From positions 62,001-126,000 of the forward strand of contig JBILMS010000002.1 of NCBI GenBank assembly GCA_044375415.1: DNA of 64,000 nucleotides, written 5' to 3'. A program made the translations under genes and the position numbers. Source of the stretch: JAWXBG01 sp044375415 (GTDB lineage: Bacteria; Bacteroidota; Bacteroidia; Flavobacteriales_D; Sanyastnellaceae). The notes under the pieces were generated by a model. It did not search any database, was not told the origin of the DNA, and saw only the letters and a program-made list of their open reading frames with translations. Of the stretch, positions 54,575-64,000 are shown one piece after another. Position 1 is the first letter of the stretch. Each line of letters opens with the position of its first letter.

Positions 54575-56035
54575 ATGGCATTTCTAAAACTAACACTGCG
54601 GACAAGAATACTCTTGTCGATGCTCACCATGGTTGTCCTGTCCTTTCTGGTTACAGGTATCATCGCTATATACGACCACTATGAACAAAAAGAGAGATAC
54701 AACGAACAACGTCTCCGCCGAAAAGAAGATTCCGTAAGGGCAAGCATGAATTACTTCCGCGATCAAATGGGCGATTTTATTCAACCGGAAGTAATGAACA
54801 TGGTGTTTTCCGATAAGATATGCGAACTATCGGATGTACATAATCTCTTTATCGCAGTCTTTGATCTGCAAGGAAATTATCTCGTCTCTTCCAGCTCCTT
54901 CGAAATGGATTCTCTTCAAATTCCTTATCAAGTGCAATATGAAGCCATGAAAGGATTGACCGAAAAAACGAGGTATGTTATCGATCGTGAAATAAACAAC
55001 GAAGATTATACCCTCGCCTATTGGTACTTCTACGATGCAAAAGGAAAACCCATTGCCATCACAAATGTGGTGTATGACAATGCTGATGCAGATCCAAAAG
55101 ATATTGGAGCGTTTTTACTGGAATTAAGCCAGAGTTACATATTACTCTTTCTCTTGGCGGGTGGTGTTGCTTTTCTTCTTTCCCGGTATATAACTCGTTC
55201 TCTTCAATCCGTGGGTACTCGCATGAAAGGTATCGAACTCGGCGGACAAATAACACCTATTACCTGGGAAGGAAATGATGAAATTGGAGTACTTGTAAAA
55301 CAGTACAACGACATGCTAAAAGAACTCGAGCGAAGTGCAAATCTCTTGGCGAAAACCGAAAGAGAAAGTGCTTGGAGAGAGATGGCTCAACAAGTGGCTC
55401 ATGAAATTAAGAACCCTCTCACACCCATGAAACTGCGTGTTCAATATTTGCAAAAAGCTTGGGAAGAAAACGCTCCAAATTTCGATGATCGATTAAAAGG
55501 ATTTGTTCAAAGTATGACCGAACAAATTGATACCCTCTCACGCATCGCCAGTGAATTCAGCAACTTTGCGAAGTTACCGAAACCGGATCTGAAGGAATTA
55601 AACCTAGAAGAACAATGCAATCACGTCGTAGATTTTTACAAGCAACAGGAAAATTGCGAAGTTTCCTATCGGACTTATGGAACGGGTAATCCCATTCTTA
55701 TGGCAGACAAAGACCAAGTCATCCGTATGCTCAATAACCTTTTGAACAACGCTCTTCAAGCCATTCCGGAAGGACGGATCGGTCACATAGAATTGACATT
55801 GCGCAAGGGCAGACAAAATTTGATAATTCGAGTGAAAGACAATGGTACCGGAATTGCTGAAACGCAACGAGCGAAAATTTTCACACCAAATTTTACCACT
55901 AAAAGTACCGGTACGGGACTGGGCCTCGCGATGATCAGAAACATCATGCTACAGAATGGCGGTCGCGTCGGATTTACAAGTCAAGAGGGTAAAGGCACTT
56001 CCTTTTTCCTCATCTTTCCTACACAAAATCAATAG
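54575..56035 (+). CDS. HAMP-domain sensor histidine kinase (NtrY-like)
   Basis: This is 486 residues from the ATG at 54575. There is an N-terminal span (RILLSMLTMVVLSFLVTGII), an extracytoplasmic sensor domain (about 40-185), a second span (SYILLFLLAGGVAFLL) and a HAMP linker. HisKA follows with the acceptor His in MAQQVAHEIKNPLTPMKLRV, then HATPase with LNNLLNNALQAI, VKDNGTGI and STGTGLGLAMIRN. The HEIKNPLTPM signature resembles NtrY-type kinases. No response regulator gene is adjacent, so the partner lies elsewhere. The 3' end overlaps the convergent cyclase gene by 7 bp. Confidence 0.9.
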   Translation: MAFLKLTLRTRILLSMLTMVVLSFLVTGIIAIYDHYEQKERYNEQRLRRKEDSVRASMNYFRDQMGDFIQPEVMNMVFSDKICELSDVHNLFIAVFDLQGNYLVSSSSFEMDSLQIPYQVQYEAMKGLTEKTRYVIDREINNEDYTLAYWYFYDAKGKPIAITNVVYDNADADPKDIGAFLLELSQSYILLFLLAGGVAFLLSRYITRSLQSVGTRMKGIELGGQITPITWEGNDEIGVLVKQYNDMLKELERSANLLAKTERESAWREMAQQVAHEIKNPLTPMKLRVQYLQKAWEENAPNFDDRLKGFVQSMTEQIDTLSRIASEFSNFAKLPKPDLKELNLEEQCNHVVDFYKQQENCEVSYRTYGTGNPILMADKDQVIRMLNNLLNNALQAIPEGRIGHIELTLRKGRQNLIIRVKDNGTGIAETQRAKIFTPNFTTKSTGTGLGLAMIRNIMLQNGGRVGFTSQEGKGTSFFLIFPTQNQ

Positions 56036-56790
56036 ATCGAAAATAGCACCGGCCTCGATGGGGAAGCATCATTCTCGAAAGGTGCAAATTGTAAGTTGAG
56101 AAAATATTCGCCATCCAAAACTTCATCAGGGATGTACACTAACTCGGTAATACTCTTATGTTTTCGCGGATTCTGCGGGTATTGCCAAAACGCATGATGG
56201 CCCAATAACTCACCACCATCCGACTCGCGATCTACGCTCGGGACGTCCAACAACAAGTGATCGATACCAATTGAGCAAATGTGATCTATGGCCTCTTTTG
56301 TTACATAAATCGGATTTGTATTCGAATATTCTCGGGTACATTTGGTTGAATCATTAGGGGATGTGCGAATGATTAAAGCCTCCGGACCGGAACCTACATG
56401 TTCGACAGAAGAGAGATCGATAACGCGATCACCTACTTGACTCCAGCCCTCAGTTCGTTCAACTATTTTTGGTTCAACCGTAAGAAGCCTCGACATAAAA
56501 AAGAACTGCTTAATAGTTTGATTTACCGAAACAAATTCTTCCGAAATATGTCCTACACATTCGGTGTGTGTAATATGTCCGTGTGGATTAAAGGTTACGT
56601 TATTGAAATTTACCCTCCCGCCCAAACTCACTTTTCCTGTGAAGTGTTCATTTATTACAGGCTTGATCTGCGCCGGTTCTAGGTACCATGCCCTCGGACC
56701 TGCTCCATCCCCCATAGAAATTGATATATCAATAGGTTTAGAGAGATCTACTTTAATTTTTCTACTCTTATGTGTAATCTCTGCAATCAT
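56029..56790 (-). CDS. Cyclase-family (kynurenine formamidase-like) metal-dependent hydrolase
   Basis: This 253-residue protein of the putative cyclase family (PF04199 type) has the metal-binding motif HGHITHTECVGH near residues 74-85, IDLSSVE, and LLLDVPSVDRESDGG before GHHAFW. The family includes kynurenine formamidases and isatin hydrolases, which use Mn or Zn to cleave amides or lactams. The His-x3-His-x4-GH pattern is retained. The gene starts 1 bp after the hemW stop on the same strand and is probably cotranscribed with it, but a functional link is not evident. Confidence 0.82.
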   Translation of the reverse strand: MIAEITHKSRKIKVDLSKPIDISISMGDGAGPRAWYLEPAQIKPVINEHFTGKVSLGGRVNFNNVTFNPHGHITHTECVGHISEEFVSVNQTIKQFFFMSRLLTVEPKIVERTEGWSQVGDRVIDLSSVEHVGSGPEALIIRTSPNDSTKCTREYSNTNPIYVTKEAIDHICSIGIDHLLLDVPSVDRESDGGELLGHHAFWQYPQNPRKHKSITELVYIPDEVLDGEYFLNLQFAPFENDASPSRPVLFSIY

Positions 56791-56791
56791 A

Positions 56792-57919
56792 TTATACGAT
56801 AAAAAAATCGGATGAAATTCGGTCGGCCCATAAAAATCCGCTTTGACTTAGCGTAAAGATATGATCCTTTTGCAAGAGCTTTCCACTATCCATCCACAGA
56901 GAAATTTTCTCTTCATTTTGTTTTATAAAAGAAACCCCAAAGCGGTCTGAAATTTCATTGAGATCAATTCCTTTCGTTGTTCGAAGACCAGTCATTACAT
57001 ATTCATTGTAACGTGTGCGTTCATCCAGTTTTTCCGATTCAAATACGGGTTTACCCACAAATACTCCCTTCATATAAACCGTGTTGTTCGATACATTCCA
57101 GCTCCTCTCCTCTCCATTAAAGGAATGTGCCGACGGCCCGATACCCAAGTACTTTTTGCCTTGCCAATAGGATGTATTGTGTTTCGATTCCATTCCCTCA
57201 CGCGAAAAATTGGAGACCTCGTATTGCTTTAATCCGGCAGCGCCCAAAACATCTAATGCACATAAAAACTGCTCCTCTGCTCTAGCGCTATCAATTTCCG
57301 AAAGTTCGCCACGTTCATACCTCTTTCCAAAAACCGTTTTTTCTTCAATGGTCAAACAATACGAACTGATATGTGGCACATCAAGTGATATAGCTTGACA
57401 AAGATTTTCTTGCCATGCATGCAAATCAAGTCCGGGAATGGCATAAATCAAATCGATAGTAATGTTCTCAATTCCCGCATCCTGCGCAGATTTCACGGCT
57501 CGTTCCGATTGAGCGGCCCGATGACTTCGATTCATAAATACCAAATCTTGTTCGCGAAAACTCTGAACTCCAATGCTCAGTCGATTAATTCCTACCTCTC
57601 GAAATAATCGCAATTGTTCCGAACTCAAATCGTCCGGATTTCCTTCCAAAGTTATTTCTGCACTATGCGATACTTCAAAAAGCTCTTGTATCTTATCAAA
57701 GTACTTTTTGAGTTGATCACCTGTCAAAACAGAAGGAGTGCCACCACCGAAATAGATCGTTTCTAGAATTTCTCCGGAAACGTAGTCGCGACGATTATCC
57801 ATTTCCTTCAACTGTGCATCTACCATTTCACCCACATATTTCCCCGAAGTGGTGAAGTGAAAATCACAGTAGTGACAAGCCTTTCGGCAGAATGGAATGT
57901 GGAAATAAATGCCCGCCAT
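56792..57919 (-). CDS. hemW: Radical SAM protein HemW (heme chaperone-like)
   Basis: This 375-residue radical SAM protein starts MAGIYFHIPFCRKACHYCDF, with the CxxxCxxC cluster motif that binds 4Fe-4S; a GTG 9 bp upstream is an alternative. Further HemW/HemN motifs are YFGGGTPSVL, EGNPDDL, RLSIGVQSF and IDLIYAIPG. The CDF sequence without a fourth Cys separates HemW from coproporphyrinogen dehydrogenase HemN. HemW inserts or carries heme. The cyclase-family gene follows directly. A CACCTTTG promoter-like sequence is just upstream. Confidence 0.93.
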   Translation of the reverse strand: MAGIYFHIPFCRKACHYCDFHFTTSGKYVGEMVDAQLKEMDNRRDYVSGEILETIYFGGGTPSVLTGDQLKKYFDKIQELFEVSHSAEITLEGNPDDLSSEQLRLFREVGINRLSIGVQSFREQDLVFMNRSHRAAQSERAVKSAQDAGIENITIDLIYAIPGLDLHAWQENLCQAISLDVPHISSYCLTIEEKTVFGKRYERGELSEIDSARAEEQFLCALDVLGAAGLKQYEVSNFSREGMESKHNTSYWQGKKYLGIGPSAHSFNGEERSWNVSNNTVYMKGVFVGKPVFESEKLDERTRYNEYVMTGLRTTKGIDLNEISDRFGVSFIKQNEEKISLWMDSGKLLQKDHIFTLSQSGFLWADRISSDFFIV

Positions 57920-58012
57920 GGTGGGCACAAAGGTGGTGCCTTTGTTTCAATTGCACATCATTTGGTCCGATATAGCGGCCTGCCCTAGCTTAGCAACCTA
58001 TTTCGACACATT

Positions 58013-58519
58013 ATGCTCCGTCTTACCATCAATCAAAAAAAAGTACTAAACATCGAACCGAGTTCTGAAACCGGAAAGGGATCGATCGACGGAACAACAT
58101 ACGCAGCCAATATTTCGGGAGATGCAAGGGGTCACTTTCATGTGATTCTCGACAATAAATCGGTGAATGTCGAAGTCTTGGAGATTTTTCCTCAGGAAAA
58201 ACGAGTTCGAATCAAGGTAAACAACAGTGTTCACGAGGTTTTAGTAGAAGATCGTTTCGACCTGCTCCTAAAAGAAATGGGAATGGAAACCGGTTCTTCC
58301 AAAGAAGTAAAAGATGTGAAAGCTCCTATGCCCGGATTAGTCCTCGAAGTTTTAGTAAAACCGGGCGATGTGGTCGAAAAAGACAGTCCCGTGATCATCC
58401 TCGAAGCCATGAAAATGGAAAATGTAATCAAAAGCCCCTCTCGGGGAATTGTAAAGGCAATTTCGGCCATCAAGGGCCATGCCGTTGAGAAAAATGAAGT
58501 CCTTTTGAGCTTCGAATAG
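58013..58519 (+). CDS. Biotin carboxyl carrier protein (biotin/lipoyl attachment domain)
   Basis: This 168-residue protein has a C-terminal biotinyl domain (about 97-167): VKAPMPGLVLEVLVKPGDV, then EAMKMENVIKSP, with the lysine of MKM biotinylated, and GIVKAISAIKGHAVEKNEVL. The N-terminal ~90 residues form a small domain seen in Bacteroidota acyl-CoA carboxylase carrier subunits. It carries CO2 between carboxylase and carboxyltransferase subunits, whose genes are not in this window, so it is an orphan here. It is transcribed divergently from hemW. Confidence 0.9.
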   Translation: MLRLTINQKKVLNIEPSSETGKGSIDGTTYAANISGDARGHFHVILDNKSVNVEVLEIFPQEKRVRIKVNNSVHEVLVEDRFDLLLKEMGMETGSSKEVKDVKAPMPGLVLEVLVKPGDVVEKDSPVIILEAMKMENVIKSPSRGIVKAISAIKGHAVEKNEVLLSFE

Positions 58520-58591
58520 TCTTTATTGTTGGTTTTCAGTCATTTAATTATTCCTCGGTTTCAGCTGATTCTGCTCAAATCCCTCGTTTTT

Positions 58592-58624
58592 ATTGGATAA
58601 TTCGAAATTTCTACTATATTTTTG
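58592..58624 (+). promoter_or_regulatory. Putative promoter of the tandem cadherin-like protein gene
   Basis: ATTG (58592-58595), 21 nt, then TATTTTTG (58617-58624) fits the Bacteroidota TTG / TAnnTTTG arrangement. It argues against translation starting at the TTG at 58593, which is part of the -33 element. Confidence 0.5.
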
Positions 58625-58745
58625 CATTCTGCTTCTTTCCCTCGGTAACTGCGAAGGTCTGTCGCTAAAAGCTATGACCACACGTAAAAATCGAGGTAAG
58701 TTGCCATTGACAACTAACCAACTTCAGAATAAACATCTACAGGTA

Positions 58746-61700
58746 ATGAAAGTCTTTACCCAAATTGGTGCCCTTATAATTTTCGCTTTAAGCTGTGCAA
58801 CTGTTTCCCATGCCTCTAACATAATGGGCGCTCCGGTTGCCGTCAACGATGACAACTACGGTTATGAAGGAGATATTGTGAGCGGAGATGTATCCACAAA
58901 CGATAGCGATCCCGATGGTGACATTCTCACATATTCAATTGTAAGCGGACCTTCGCACGGCAGCCTCATTCTTAATGCAAATGGCACTTATACCTATACA
59001 CCTGAACTAGAATACAACGGCTTTGACTATGTAACCTATCAAGCGTGTGACCCCGGAGGATTGTGTGATGAAGCAATCTTGGAACTTGCGATGTTATTCG
59101 TAAATGATAATCCGCAAGCGAACAACGATACGTTTAATGCTTTCATCGGATCTACCTTAAATGCGAGTGTTAGTGCAAATGATATTGAATTAGATGATGA
59201 AGTGAATTGGTGGACTATCTTAAGTCCTCCGGCCGGAGCTTCTTTCTTTCAACTCAACATTAACGGCACATTCACTTATACTCCTGAAGAAGATTTTGAA
59301 GGACAAGACATGTTTGTTTATCAGGCTTGCGATCCGTGCGGTGCATGCGACTTCGCATTTGTTTACGTCAATGTGCTTCCTCCAAACGACCCACCGGTTA
59401 CAATAAATGATGCTGTCTTTATTCCGGAAGATATGATCCTCAACGGAAACGTTGCTCTTAATGACAGCGAACCCGAAGGCGAGGTTATGACTTTTTCTAT
59501 TCAATCGATGCCTGCACATGGCTCATTGAACATGAATCCAAATGGTACTTTTACTTATATACCCGCATCAAACTTCTACGGTGTAGATTTATTCACCTAT
59601 CAGGCTTGTGACATTTACAATCAATGTTCTTCGGCTATAGTAGGGGTTGAAGTTCTCTTTGTAAACGACTCTCCTATTGCATACAACGATACTTTGTATA
59701 TGAATGAAGATACCCAAGGTGCAATGTCCGCGGGAACTAATGATTTCGAATACGATATCGAACCACTTCAATTTATTCAAGCATACGGTCCCGATTTTGG
59801 CTCTGTTGTGTGGAATGAAAGCAACGGACAATTTGTGTACACTCCTAACGAAAATTTCTTTGGTGAAGATGTAATCGGATACTTTGCTTTGGACCCATGC
59901 GGTGCCATGGACTTTGCTGAAGTTATCGTTTTTGTTGCCTCGGTAAATGATTTACCGGTGGCTGAAAGCGATGATTTCGAAGCTACCGAAGATGAAGCTC
60001 TTGAAGCATCTGTTGCCGAAAATGATTTCGATATTGACGATACGGATTTAACCTTCACGCTAAACACCACTCCTACACTGGGTACCATTGAATGGAATGA
60101 AGATGGCACGTTCGTTTTCAATCCAAATCCAAATCAGCATGGACTACAATTACTTTCGTATACGGTGAGTGATCCCTCCGGTGGAAGCGATAACGCTATG
60201 TTTGCAATATTCATCGAACCTATTAATGACCTACCTGTTGCAGTTGCCGATTTAATAACTGGCAGCGAAGACACTGTAATTTCAGGAACTGTAGCCACCA
60301 ACGATAGCGATCCCGATCTCACCCCTCTTACATACACATTCACTCCCGGCCCCTACAACGGTGTTTTTACCGGCAATTCCAACGGTAGTTTTACATATAC
60401 CCCGTCCGAAGATTATTTTGGTACTATTACAATAGCATATCAGGTGTGCGACATCTCCGGTGCATGTGACAATAGCGTTTTAACTATTAATGTGCTTTCT
60501 GTAAACGATAGTCCTGGAGCGGGAGATGATTCGTTTTTAGTTGCTGAAGAGACTACCCTGAATGCTTCCGTAGCCGACAACGATTCGGATCCTGAGTCTT
60601 CAGTACTCGTGTTTTCTGTTATAACAGGTCCGATATTCGGAACTATCAATATGGGGATAAACGGTGATTTCACCTATACTCCCATCGACAACTGGAATGG
60701 ATTCGAAATAATTATCTATGAAGTCTGTGACCCTCAAGGTGCATGCGCCACAGCGGAATTGGTAATCGAAGTGCTTTTTGTAAACGACCTACCACAACCT
60801 CAATCCGATGTATTTAGTGTAAACGAAGATGGTGTACTTACAGGTAATGTGGCAACCAACGATATTGAACCGGAAGATGAGATTATGTATTTTGTTATTC
60901 TCTCGAATCCTTCTCAAGGGCAACTCGTGTTTAACGGTGAAACGGGAGCATTCACATTTACTCCAAATGCCAATTACAGCGGAACGGTGAATATGTCGTA
61001 TCTCGCTTGTGACCCTTGTAGTGCTTGTGCTTTAGCCACCTTTACCATAAATGTACTTCCTGTCAATGATGCGCCTGTAGCCGTTGATGACACCTTCAAT
61101 GTAAACGAAGATCTTATACTCAATGGAACTGTTGCCACCAACGATAGTGATATCGATAGCTCTAGTCGTACATACACATTGAATAGTAATGTGCAAAACG
61201 GGATTTTAAATCTTTCGGCTAATGGCTCCTTTGTTTACACACCTTCTTCGAATTACAATGGTCCGGATAGTTTTACATACAATGTCTGCGATGGCTCCGG
61301 TGCTTGCGATGTCGGCGCAGTAGCTATCAATGTAACTGCTGTGAATGATACTCCGATTGCAGAAGAAGATTCCTACAATTTATATGAAGATGAAACATTA
61401 ACCGCTTCGGTTGCTACAAACGATTTCGACGTTGATAATGCAACTCTTTCATACAGCCTTTTGAGTACCCCTTTAAATGGAGTCTTGGTGTTTTCGGCAA
61501 ATGGTAGTTTTTCTTATACTCCTGATGAAAACTATTTCGGAAACGATGCCTTTACCTATATGGTTTGCGATGCGGGCGGCCTATGTTCTTCTACTGTTGC
61601 GGGTATAGTTGTACTTCCTTTGAATGATATGCCGGTTGCAATAGATGATCTTTTTGGCACAATGATCAATACGGCAACGGCCGGATCTGTGGCAACAAAC

Positions 61701-63770
61701 GACTATGATGGAGATGGAGATGCTTTGGAATACACTCTTACCTCTGTCGCACAAAACGGTCAATTAACCTTCAATACCGACGGTTCATTCAACTACCTTC
61801 CTAATGCGATGTATGAAGGTTTTGAAGTAGTTACGTATATGGTGTGCGACATCGAAAATGTATGTGCAAGTGCCTCGCTTACTATTCAAATATCAAACAA
61901 CAACATAAACCCGATTGCTACCGACGATAGTTTTTCTATGAATGAAGACGAAGGTTTAGTTGCAAGTGTTGGTACAAACGATTCAGACGATGGCGATGTC
62001 TTGCATTTCGAAATGATTGCAGCACCCGAGTCCGGATTTTGTGTAATGTCGAATGACGGCTCGTTTAGTTATACTCCACCGGCCAACTTCAACGGTATCG
62101 TTCACTTTAGCTATCAGGCCTGCGATATTTTTGGGGCATGTGACTTTGCAGATGTGAGTATCGAGGTGATTGCCGTGAATGATGCTCCAACTGCTCTTAA
62201 TGATTTTAACAGCACTACCGAAGACTTTGAAGACAGCGGATGGGTTTCATTTAACGATGAAGATGTGGATGGTGACGTTTTGGTATATACAATCCTTTCC
62301 GGACCATTGCACGGAACGATCAACTGGTTCGGAAATGGTTCGTATACATACACTCCGGATGAAAACTACTTTGGCGAAGACCAACTGACTTATCAAGTAT
62401 GTGATCCGTATGGAGAATGTGCATCCGCAACATTGTCATTAAGCATCATTTTTGTCAATGATATTCCTCAAGTGGAAGATGAAACATTTACCACCGAGAT
62501 GAATAACACGATAGAAGGCAGTGTCGCCATAAATGACATTGAACTCGATCCGGAAGAGTTGCATTATAACCTCTTGACAGAAGCGGAAAACGGCATCTTT
62601 ATTTTAAATGAAGATGGAACCTTCTCTTATACGCCAAATGATGGTTTTGTAGGGACGGAGATCATTTTCTACGAAGGCTGCGACCCATGTGGGGCCTGCG
62701 ATCAAGCTCAACTTACTATCGAAGTTTGGGAGGTGAACACCGCTCCTTTTGCTTTCGATTATAGCATTGATCATTGCTCCTTGAATTCCTTTACGATTGA
62801 TCTACTCGATATATCCGGTGACTCCGAAACGAGCGACGGGAATCTTTCTTGGTCAATCGAAGAAGTAGAAGCCGGAACTTTGATGATAGAAGGATCTATT
62901 CTAACCTATACACCGGAATTTAATCAATCTGCGGATGTCACCCTTGTATACATTATATGCGACAATGCCAACACACCGCTTTGCTCAGAAGCCTCTATTC
63001 AGTTAACTCTGAGTGCTGCCTATGAAGCAGAAATAAGTTCGGCTGTTCTTACCAACGTAACTTGTTATGGTGAAGAAAATGGATCAATAGATCTCAGTGT
63101 GGTTGATGAGGGTTATACTCTTCAATATACATGGAGCAACGAAGAACTTGGTTCCCAAATTGGAGATCTCGCCGCAGGAGAATATACGGTTGTCATCTCC
63201 GCCGAAGAGCTATGCACTCTGCCTCATGAGCAAACATTTACTATCGAACAACCTGATCAACTTGTTATTGATGGTTTGATCGGGGTCGATATCAACGACT
63301 TGCCCGGCGGGTCTTCCGATTATTCAGTAATCGGAGGTACGGAGCCATACTCTTACGTATGGACAAATGAAAATGATGAAATAGTTTCTGAAGAAATGGA
63401 CCTCGGTGACCTGACAAACTCTTCACAAGCGGGCAGCTATTTCCTTACGATTACAGATGCTAATGGATGCTCTGTAGAACAGCAGATCACGATTACCGAC
63501 ATTGTGGAATGGAATTCGGGTGTTACAATTTCTCTTTTCCCAAACCCTGCCGCTGACTATTTAGTATTAAATGCACTGGGACTTCCGTCCGGATCGTACG
63601 AATATATCATTACAGATGGCAAAGGAAGATTGGTACTCCGTGCAAAATTAGCGGCGGCAAATGGAACCTTTAACGAATCCATAGATATTTCTTCCCTTGC
63701 GGTTGGAGCCTATAATTTGAGCCTTATTGGAAAGGAAGGTAATTTGAACCGCACTTTTGTGAAAGAATAG
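58746..63770 (+). CDS. Giant surface protein of tandem cadherin-like modules with T9SS sorting domain
   Basis: From the preferred ATG this is 1674 residues with signal peptide MKVFTQIGALIIFALSCATV to SHAS; the ATG at 58674 is an alternative. Fourteen modules of about 95 residues each start with a PVAVDDTFNVNED-like segment, then GTVATNDSD, NGSFVYTPSSNYNG and a closing YxxCDxxGxC. The Cys pair (C-x5-C) is present in 12 of 14; module 4 keeps one Cys and module 5 none. The acidic loops suggest Ca binding. A degenerate module, an SprB-like repeat (VTCYGEENGSIDLSVVDEG) and a type A sorting domain (ISLFPNPAADYLVLNA) follow. It probably works as a long stalk or adhesin on the cell surface. Confidence 0.88.
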   Translation: MKVFTQIGALIIFALSCATVSHASNIMGAPVAVNDDNYGYEGDIVSGDVSTNDSDPDGDILTYSIVSGPSHGSLILNANGTYTYTPELEYNGFDYVTYQACDPGGLCDEAILELAMLFVNDNPQANNDTFNAFIGSTLNASVSANDIELDDEVNWWTILSPPAGASFFQLNINGTFTYTPEEDFEGQDMFVYQACDPCGACDFAFVYVNVLPPNDPPVTINDAVFIPEDMILNGNVALNDSEPEGEVMTFSIQSMPAHGSLNMNPNGTFTYIPASNFYGVDLFTYQACDIYNQCSSAIVGVEVLFVNDSPIAYNDTLYMNEDTQGAMSAGTNDFEYDIEPLQFIQAYGPDFGSVVWNESNGQFVYTPNENFFGEDVIGYFALDPCGAMDFAEVIVFVASVNDLPVAESDDFEATEDEALEASVAENDFDIDDTDLTFTLNTTPTLGTIEWNEDGTFVFNPNPNQHGLQLLSYTVSDPSGGSDNAMFAIFIEPINDLPVAVADLITGSEDTVISGTVATNDSDPDLTPLTYTFTPGPYNGVFTGNSNGSFTYTPSEDYFGTITIAYQVCDISGACDNSVLTINVLSVNDSPGAGDDSFLVAEETTLNASVADNDSDPESSVLVFSVITGPIFGTINMGINGDFTYTPIDNWNGFEIIIYEVCDPQGACATAELVIEVLFVNDLPQPQSDVFSVNEDGVLTGNVATNDIEPEDEIMYFVILSNPSQGQLVFNGETGAFTFTPNANYSGTVNMSYLACDPCSACALATFTINVLPVNDAPVAVDDTFNVNEDLILNGTVATNDSDIDSSSRTYTLNSNVQNGILNLSANGSFVYTPSSNYNGPDSFTYNVCDGSGACDVGAVAINVTAVNDTPIAEEDSYNLYEDETLTASVATNDFDVDNATLSYSLLSTPLNGVLVFSANGSFSYTPDENYFGNDAFTYMVCDAGGLCSSTVAGIVVLPLNDMPVAIDDLFGTMINTATAGSVATNDYDGDGDALEYTLTSVAQNGQLTFNTDGSFNYLPNAMYEGFEVVTYMVCDIENVCASASLTIQISNNNINPIATDDSFSMNEDEGLVASVGTNDSDDGDVLHFEMIAAPESGFCVMSNDGSFSYTPPANFNGIVHFSYQACDIFGACDFADVSIEVIAVNDAPTALNDFNSTTEDFEDSGWVSFNDEDVDGDVLVYTILSGPLHGTINWFGNGSYTYTPDENYFGEDQLTYQVCDPYGECASATLSLSIIFVNDIPQVEDETFTTEMNNTIEGSVAINDIELDPEELHYNLLTEAENGIFILNEDGTFSYTPNDGFVGTEIIFYEGCDPCGACDQAQLTIEVWEVNTAPFAFDYSIDHCSLNSFTIDLLDISGDSETSDGNLSWSIEEVEAGTLMIEGSILTYTPEFNQSADVTLVYIICDNANTPLCSEASIQLTLSAAYEAEISSAVLTNVTCYGEENGSIDLSVVDEGYTLQYTWSNEELGSQIGDLAAGEYTVVISAEELCTLPHEQTFTIEQPDQLVIDGLIGVDINDLPGGSSDYSVIGGTEPYSYVWTNENDEIVSEEMDLGDLTNSSQAGSYFLTITDANGCSVEQQITITDIVEWNSGVTISLFPNPAADYLVLNALGLPSGSYEYIITDGKGRLVLRAKLAAANGTFNESIDISSLAVGAYNLSLIGKEGNLNRTFVKE

Positions 63771-63881
63771 CCTATCGGATAATCAATTTTGCAGTGCTTG
63801 CTGCAACATTTTGGTTCTTTTCGGGTTGATTGTACAAGGCCTCATTCAACGTCTCTTTGTACAATCAACTGTTCAAAACAA

Positions 63882-64000
63882 ATGTGCACTCTTATTACCA
63901 ATCACGCAAAGTCTAAGGATTTTTGCATCTTATTGACGAATCATCCGTTAAAAGATGCAAGAGTGAAAAGAATATCCTACCTCATATTGATTTTGTCGGG
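63882..64000 (+). CDS. Possible start of an exported protein, truncated at the window edge
   Basis: An open frame from ATG 63882 runs to the edge. A GTG at 63963 would start MKRISYLILILSG, which looks like a signal peptide, and is the more likely true start. Too little is present to assign a function. Confidence 0.35.
   Translation, partial: MCTLITNHAKSKDFCILLTNHPLKDARVKRISYLILILS

Noticed and set aside
1..64000. tRNA, rRNA, riboswitch, phage or integrase signals
   Set aside because: All larger intergenic regions were read and none showed a cloverleaf, a known riboswitch core or an integrase/att structure; covariance searches could not be run.

Overview
The window looks like chromosomal DNA from a Bacteroidota bacterium, probably of the Flavobacteriales (inference). 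Seven large proteins carry type IX secretion system (T9SS) C-terminal sorting domains. The promoter-like motif TAnnTTTG, the Bacteroidota -7 element, recurs upstream of genes. IspG is the long form with an inserted domain, and a flavobacterial-type TonB receptor is present. No tRNA, rRNA, phage, plasmid origin or CRISPR array was seen. Layout: 0-5 kb holds the end of a T9SS type B protein, riboflavin synthase (ribE), a GH18 chitinase with a dockerin-like tail, and lptB. 5-8.3 kb holds a class III aminotransferase and a GmhA-type sugar isomerase set among dense intergenic repeats. 8.3-12.7 kb holds a secreted DUF5060-type glycoside hydrolase and acetyl-CoA synthetase. 12.9-20.2 kb is a histidine kinase, a LuxR-type response regulator, a secreted beta-helix protein and a 1128-residue T9SS protein. 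20.3-21.5 kb is an IS200-type transposase next to a nine-unit palindromic repeat array. 21.5-26.4 kb holds comM, a large membrane protein and a decayed remnant of a kinase/regulator/beta-helix locus. 26.5-34.5 kb is a run of surface proteins: a Cys-rich repeat protein, an FG-GAP protein, a small T9SS protein and a lipoprotein. 34.5-41.4 kb holds a gamma-carbonic anhydrase, a TonB receptor, mutS and clpX. 41.5-47.1 kb is the rod-shape operon mreB-mreC-mreD-mrdA-rodA on the minus strand. 47.4-58.5 kb is mainly housekeeping: sod, ispG, a methyltransferase/SDR pair, an SprB-repeat surface protein, a histidine kinase, a cyclase-family protein, hemW and a biotin carrier protein. 58.7-63.8 kb is a 1674-residue protein of about fourteen tandem cadherin-like modules. 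How the parts work together: the housekeeping genes supply isoprenoids (ispG), flavin (ribE), acetyl-CoA (acs), cell shape (mre/mrd/rodA), mismatch repair (mutS), proteolysis (clpX) and LPS export (lptB). The rest of the coding capacity is mostly exported: chitin and polysaccharide hydrolases, repeat-rich adhesin-like proteins, a TonB receptor and a sensor system beside its own secreted proteins. No T9SS machinery is encoded here. The most interesting observations are: (1) the remnant at 25.5-26.4 kb, which retains N-terminal beta-helix, kinase and regulator pieces matching the intact locus at 12.9-16.8 kb; (2) the transposase with its higher-order 57/57/57/58/46-bp repeat array; (3) four genes whose TAnnTTTG-like element ends exactly 4 nt before the start codon, which predicts leaderless mRNAs; and (4) a ~70-95 bp repeat present twice upstream and once downstream of gmhA.
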